DNA from: JANQPX01 sp039197065
GTDB lineage: Bacteria > Pseudomonadota > Alphaproteobacteria > Geminicoccales > Geminicoccaceae
Length of the DNA stretch: 60,886 nucleotides
NCBI GenBank assembly: GCA_039197065.1
Contig: JBCCUL010000044.1
Span: 1-60,886 of the forward strand
Direction: 5' to 3'
The notes beneath the pieces are model-generated. The model ran no database searches, had not been told where the DNA came from, and saw only the letters and a list, made by a program, of their open reading frames with translations. This document shows, piece after piece, positions 57,824 to 60,886 of this stretch. Numbering within the stretch: position 1 is the first letter of the stretch; every line of letters starts with the position of its first letter. The position numbers and the translations under genes were made by a program.

Positions 57824-58702
57824 CAATGCCGCTCACTCGCTCATTATCCTCCGACGCAGTCGGACATGTCAGGCCCAATTGCAGGGCTAGTAATCCATGC
57901 CGTCATCGAACAACGACAATCCTATAGATCAACCATCAATTCAGTGCTTGAGAGCTATGAAGCCGTTTGCGGGCAGATTTTGAGCTGGTCTCAGCGCGAC
58001 GTTCATCGCGTAGCAACGTCGTAATCTCAAGCGATCATGTCAAGTAAAACAACATTGGAAGTTCGCAATTTTGCCCGGTATCCATTCGAATATAAATCTA
58101 AGGTATAATGATTGTGCGGTATTAATCGAAAAAGTATTCTTCTGATGCTCTTATTATTCTCTTTGCGAGATAAAGATGTGAGTGTTATTGCTTTTAAGTT
58201 TTGTTTTTTCGATGGGTCTTTCTCCAGAGCCTTTGGTGACGCATGCAAATCTTGATCGGTTGCTCACACGAAGTCAGTGAAGAGCGAACAGACGATAGAC
58301 TGCTTGGCTGTCACTCGATCGATGCGCTCGCAGCGATCGAGGTCCGTTCCGGTGGACCTCATCGACTATCGGCTGATGTTGATTGGTTGAAAGAGGTTTG
58401 AGACGATCATGCAGAAAGACAAAAAGTCGAGGTCGATCAGCGTCAAAAGAGAAAATTTCTCATGCCGAACGGCTGTCTGTTGGTGGTCGGATGAAATGCC
58501 GTGACAGGACCCTCAAGGTCACATGCGCATGATGGGATTTCGGGATCAGGAAAGCGTAAAATCGAAAGAAATCAGAACGTCTGCAGGGAAAAGGCGGATC
58601 CGTGCTTGACGGGAGGGCGCAGATTGGGCTTTGAGCTTGGAGCCCTGCCACCCCATCTATGTGTTCTCGCACCACCGCCTTTGCTCATATTCCCGGAAAG
58701 CC
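57824..58702. other. AT-rich gene-poor interval before lepA
   Basis: About 880 bases with no well-supported gene. 58030-58210 is markedly AT-rich compared with the rest of the window. A 73-codon minus-strand frame (58027-58248) encodes a basic peptide without recognised family and is doubtful. The segment 58314-58360 can fold into hairpins, listed separately. The lepA promoter must lie in the last part. Confidence 0.5.
58314..58360 (+). ncRNA. Candidate structured RNA segment with two competing hairpins
   Basis: Hairpin 1 pairs CTCGATCG (58314-58321) with CGATCGAG (58334-58341), extended inside by TGCG/CGCA. Hairpin 2 pairs GAGGTCC (58339-58345) with GGACCTC (58354-58360). The shared GAG means the two cannot both form completely, as in attenuators. 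No family is recognised and transcription is not shown. Confidence 0.3.
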
Positions 58703-60505
58703 ATGACCGATCTCTCAAAAATCCGTAACTTTTCGATCATCGCTCATATCGATCACGGCAAGTCGACGCTTGCCGATCGCATCATCGAGCGTTGCGGCGG
58801 TCTCGAAGCCAGGGAAATGTCCAAACAGGTCCTGGACAGCATGGAGCTGGAGCAGGAACGCGGCATCACCATCAAGGCGCAGACCGTGCGCTTGACCTAC
58901 AAGGCGAAGGATGGGGAGACCTACCATCTGAACCTGGTGGACACGCCGGGCCATGTCGACTTTTCCTACGAGGTCAGCCGGTCCTTACGGGCGTGCGAGG
59001 GCTCGCTTCTCCTGGTCGACTCGACCCAGGGCGTCGAAGCGCAGACGCTTGCCAACGCCTATCAGGCGATCGATGCCGATCATGAGATCCTGCCGGTGCT
59101 GAACAAGATCGATCTGCCCGCCTCGGAGCCGGAGCGGATCAAGGCGCAGATCGAGGAGATCATTGGCCTCGAGGCTTCGGATGCCCTGGCCGTCTCCGCC
59201 AAGACGGGTGAGGGGGTCGACGAGGTGCTGGAGAGCATCGTCAAGGATCTGCCGTCGCCCACGGGCGATCCGAATGCTCCCCTGAAGGCGTTGGTGGTGG
59301 ATAGCTGGTATGACGCCTATCTCGGCGTGGTCACCCTGATCCGCGTCAAGGACGGCCGCCTCGCCAAAGGCCAGAAGATCCGCATGATGGGGACGGGGGC
59401 GGTCCAGCCTGTGGACCGGGTCGGTGTCTTCACCCCAAAAGCCCAGCCCGTGGAGGCCCTCCATCCAGGTGAGATCGGCTTCATCACCGCCAGCATCAAG
59501 GACATCGCCGATGCCCGCGTCGGCGATACCATCACCGATGACAGGAAGCCTGCGGCCGAGCCTCTGTCCGGCTTCCGGCCGAGCCAGCCTGTCGTTTTCT
59601 GCGGCATGTTCCCGACGGACGCCGCCCAGTTCGAGGATCTCAGGGAAGCTCTTGGCCGCCTGCGCCTGAACGATGCCAGTTTCGAGTTCGAAACCGAGCA
59701 TTCCGGCGCCTTAGGCTTCGGCTTCCGCTGCGGTTTTTTGGGACTCTTGCATCTCGAAATCATCCAGGAACGCCTGTCCCGCGAGTTCGATCTGGACCTG
59801 GTGATCACCGCCCCGAGCGTCGTCTACAAGCTCGAAAAGACCGACGGCTCCCGGATGGAGCTGCACAACCCCGCCGACATGCCGGACCCCACCCAGATCA
59901 AGCAGCTCGAAGAGCCCTGGATCAAGGCAACCATCCTCGTTCCGGATGACCATTTGGGCTCGGTGCTCTCGCTTTGCACCGAAAAGCGCGGCCAACAGAT
60001 CGAGCTCACCTATGTCGGCTCGCGCGCGATGCTGGTCTACCGGTTGCCGCTCAACGAGGTGGTCTACGACTTCTACGACCGGCTCAAATCCATGAGCCGC
60101 GGCTATGCCAGCTTCGACTACCAGCTGGATGGCTATGACCCCGCCGATCTGGTGAAGCTCTCCATCCTGATCAACGGCGACCCCGTCGACAGCCTCGCGC
60201 TCGTCGTCCACAAAACCATGGCGGAGGCGAGAGGGCGCGCGCTCTGTGTCCGCCTAAAAGAACTGATCCCGCGCCAGATGTATCAGGTGGCGCTGCAAGC
60301 CGCGATCGGCGGCAAGGTCATCGCGCGCGAGACCGTGAAGGCGTTTAGGAAGGACGTGACCGCCAAATGCTATGGCGGCGACGTATCACGCAAACGCAAA
60401 CTCCTGGAAAAGCAAAAAGCCGGTAAGAAGCGCATGCGTCAGATCGGCAAGATCGAGATCCCTCAGGAGGCCTTTTTGGCCGCCCTCAAGATGGACAACA
60501 GCTGA
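58703..60505 (+). CDS. lepA: Elongation factor 4 (LepA)
   Basis: 600 aa translational GTPase. G1 AHIDHGKST, the G2 region ERGITIKAQTVRL, G3 DTPGH, G4 NKIDL; domains II, III and V as in EF-G, and the unique LepA C-terminal domain (YVGSRAMLVYRLPLNEVVYD; KDVTAKCYGGDVSRKRKLLEKQK). It back-translocates or remodels stalled ribosomes. ATG 58703 has GGAAAG six bases upstream; the open frame before it is non-coding. Confidence 0.97.
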   Translation: MTDLSKIRNFSIIAHIDHGKSTLADRIIERCGGLEAREMSKQVLDSMELEQERGITIKAQTVRLTYKAKDGETYHLNLVDTPGHVDFSYEVSRSLRACEGSLLLVDSTQGVEAQTLANAYQAIDADHEILPVLNKIDLPASEPERIKAQIEEIIGLEASDALAVSAKTGEGVDEVLESIVKDLPSPTGDPNAPLKALVVDSWYDAYLGVVTLIRVKDGRLAKGQKIRMMGTGAVQPVDRVGVFTPKAQPVEALHPGEIGFITASIKDIADARVGDTITDDRKPAAEPLSGFRPSQPVVFCGMFPTDAAQFEDLREALGRLRLNDASFEFETEHSGALGFGFRCGFLGLLHLEIIQERLSREFDLDLVITAPSVVYKLEKTDGSRMELHNPADMPDPTQIKQLEEPWIKATILVPDDHLGSVLSLCTEKRGQQIELTYVGSRAMLVYRLPLNEVVYDFYDRLKSMSRGYASFDYQLDGYDPADLVKLSILINGDPVDSLALVVHKTMAEARGRALCVRLKELIPRQMYQVALQAAIGGKVIARETVKAFRKDVTAKCYGGDVSRKRKLLEKQKAGKKRMRQIGKIEIPQEAFLAALKMDNS

Positions 60506-60578
60506 TTGCGTACGGCCCGTGCAAACGCGCGTGCCACCCGTTGTCAATCCACCCGCTTCCGTCTACATTTCGCCCGCT

Positions 60579-60667
60579 GGAGGGGTGGCCGAGCGGTTTA
60601 AGGCGCACGCCTGGAAAGCGTGTTGGGGTCCTGCCCCTCACGGGTTCGAATCCCGTCCCCTCCGCCA
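60579..60667 (+). tRNA. tRNA-Ser (GGA)
   Basis: Acceptor stem GGAGGGG/CCCCTCC, discriminator G, encoded CCA. Anticodon loop CTGGAAA closed by CACGC/GCGTG gives anticodon GGA. A long variable arm (class II) and T loop TTCGAAT are present. Confidence 0.97.
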
Positions 60668-60886
60668 AATATCCATAATGTTATCTCGACTAACTATCTG
60701 AAAAATCAGCAGATTAGCCCAAAATCTCCTCCATCTGGTTTTCGGATTGGACCAATTTGCTGCACAAAAAGCATCACAAAACACTGTACAGATAGCAACT
60801 GCTTTCCGTATCTTCGAGGATCAAACTGGTCTCTAGCTACGATGTGCTGCAAAAAGTGCAGCGCAGGAATCCTGGCGATGGCTATG
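60668..60886. other. AT-richer tail after tRNA-Ser
   Basis: These 219 bases are visibly less GC-rich than the genes before them and hold no gene or clear repeat. GCTGC and GCAGC arms near 60847-60863 form a short dyad. tRNA-Ser genes are frequent integration sites, so a mobile element may start beyond the window; nothing inside it proves this. Confidence 0.35.

Noticed and set aside
58027..58248. A 73-codon minus-strand frame in the AT-rich interval
   Set aside because: No ribosome site or family resemblance; long frames are less expected here but one of this size is within chance.
1..60886. CRISPR arrays, insertion sequences or prophage
   Set aside because: No regularly spaced repeat-spacer array, transposase, integrase or phage structural gene was found in either strand.

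Overview
The window is 60.9 kb of GC-rich chromosomal DNA from an alphaproteobacterium, most likely a member of the Hyphomicrobiales. The main pointers are a Ros/MucR regulator, an FrcABC-type sugar importer next to a ROK repressor, a sodium:solute-symporter/histidine-kinase fusion, a short-chain-acyl-type XRE regulator, the malic enzyme-phosphotransacetylase fusion, TadE/TadG-type genes and one intergenic mosaic repeat of the kind scattered through Rhizobiales genomes. Genus and species cannot be read from the sequence alone.

Layout. 1-4.2 kb: start of an ftsH-like gene at the edge, a fasciclin protein, ubiG, a decayed CenR-like response regulator, an HU-type protein and a MucR regulator. 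4.3-7.1 kb: a large TIR/NTPase/TPR gene of defence type, split by one extra base. 7.1-13.9 kb: a tightly packed minus-strand operon (substrate-binding protein, ATPase, permease, amidohydrolase, two 2-oxoglutarate oxygenases) with a divergent cytidine/guanine-type deaminase, probably uptake and breakdown of an N-heterocycle. 14.0-18.5 kb: ROK repressor and a fructose-type ABC importer. 18.9-20.8 kb: TadG/TadE-like pair. 21.0-21.7 kb: a degenerate kinase-like protein beneath a triple operator. 21.8-28.7 kb: a five-gene branched-chain/urea-type ABC operon divergent from an acyl-responsive regulator. 28.9-34.1 kb: a receiver protein, a small membrane protein, an SSF-histidine kinase and a secreted protein. 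34.2-38.9 kb: lipB, tRNA-Leu, maeB and mgtE.

39-51 kb is a metabolic accessory stretch: an orphan Tat-exported binding protein, an enoyl-CoA hydratase, an amino-acid-dehydrogenase paralogue lacking its catalytic lysine, a ThDP enzyme, an unknown gene paired with an AroE paralogue, and a translationally coupled operon of acylating aldehyde dehydrogenase plus a two-subunit SucCD-like CoA ligase. The latter resembles sulfoacetate-type carboxylate activation. 50.7-60.7 kb is conserved core: msrA, rpmI-rplT, pheST, two envelope proteins, lepA and tRNA-Ser. The last 219 bases are noticeably AT-richer.

Across the window a composite repeat recurs at least four times. It joins a block reading GAAAACYTGGCGGCAT to a dyad reading GTGGTCACACCAC, 37-39 bases apart. 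One dyad array (three sites) sits directly before the kinase-like gene, and others precede the SSF-kinase operon and the orphan binding-protein gene. This may be a regulon signature or a small mobile repeat.
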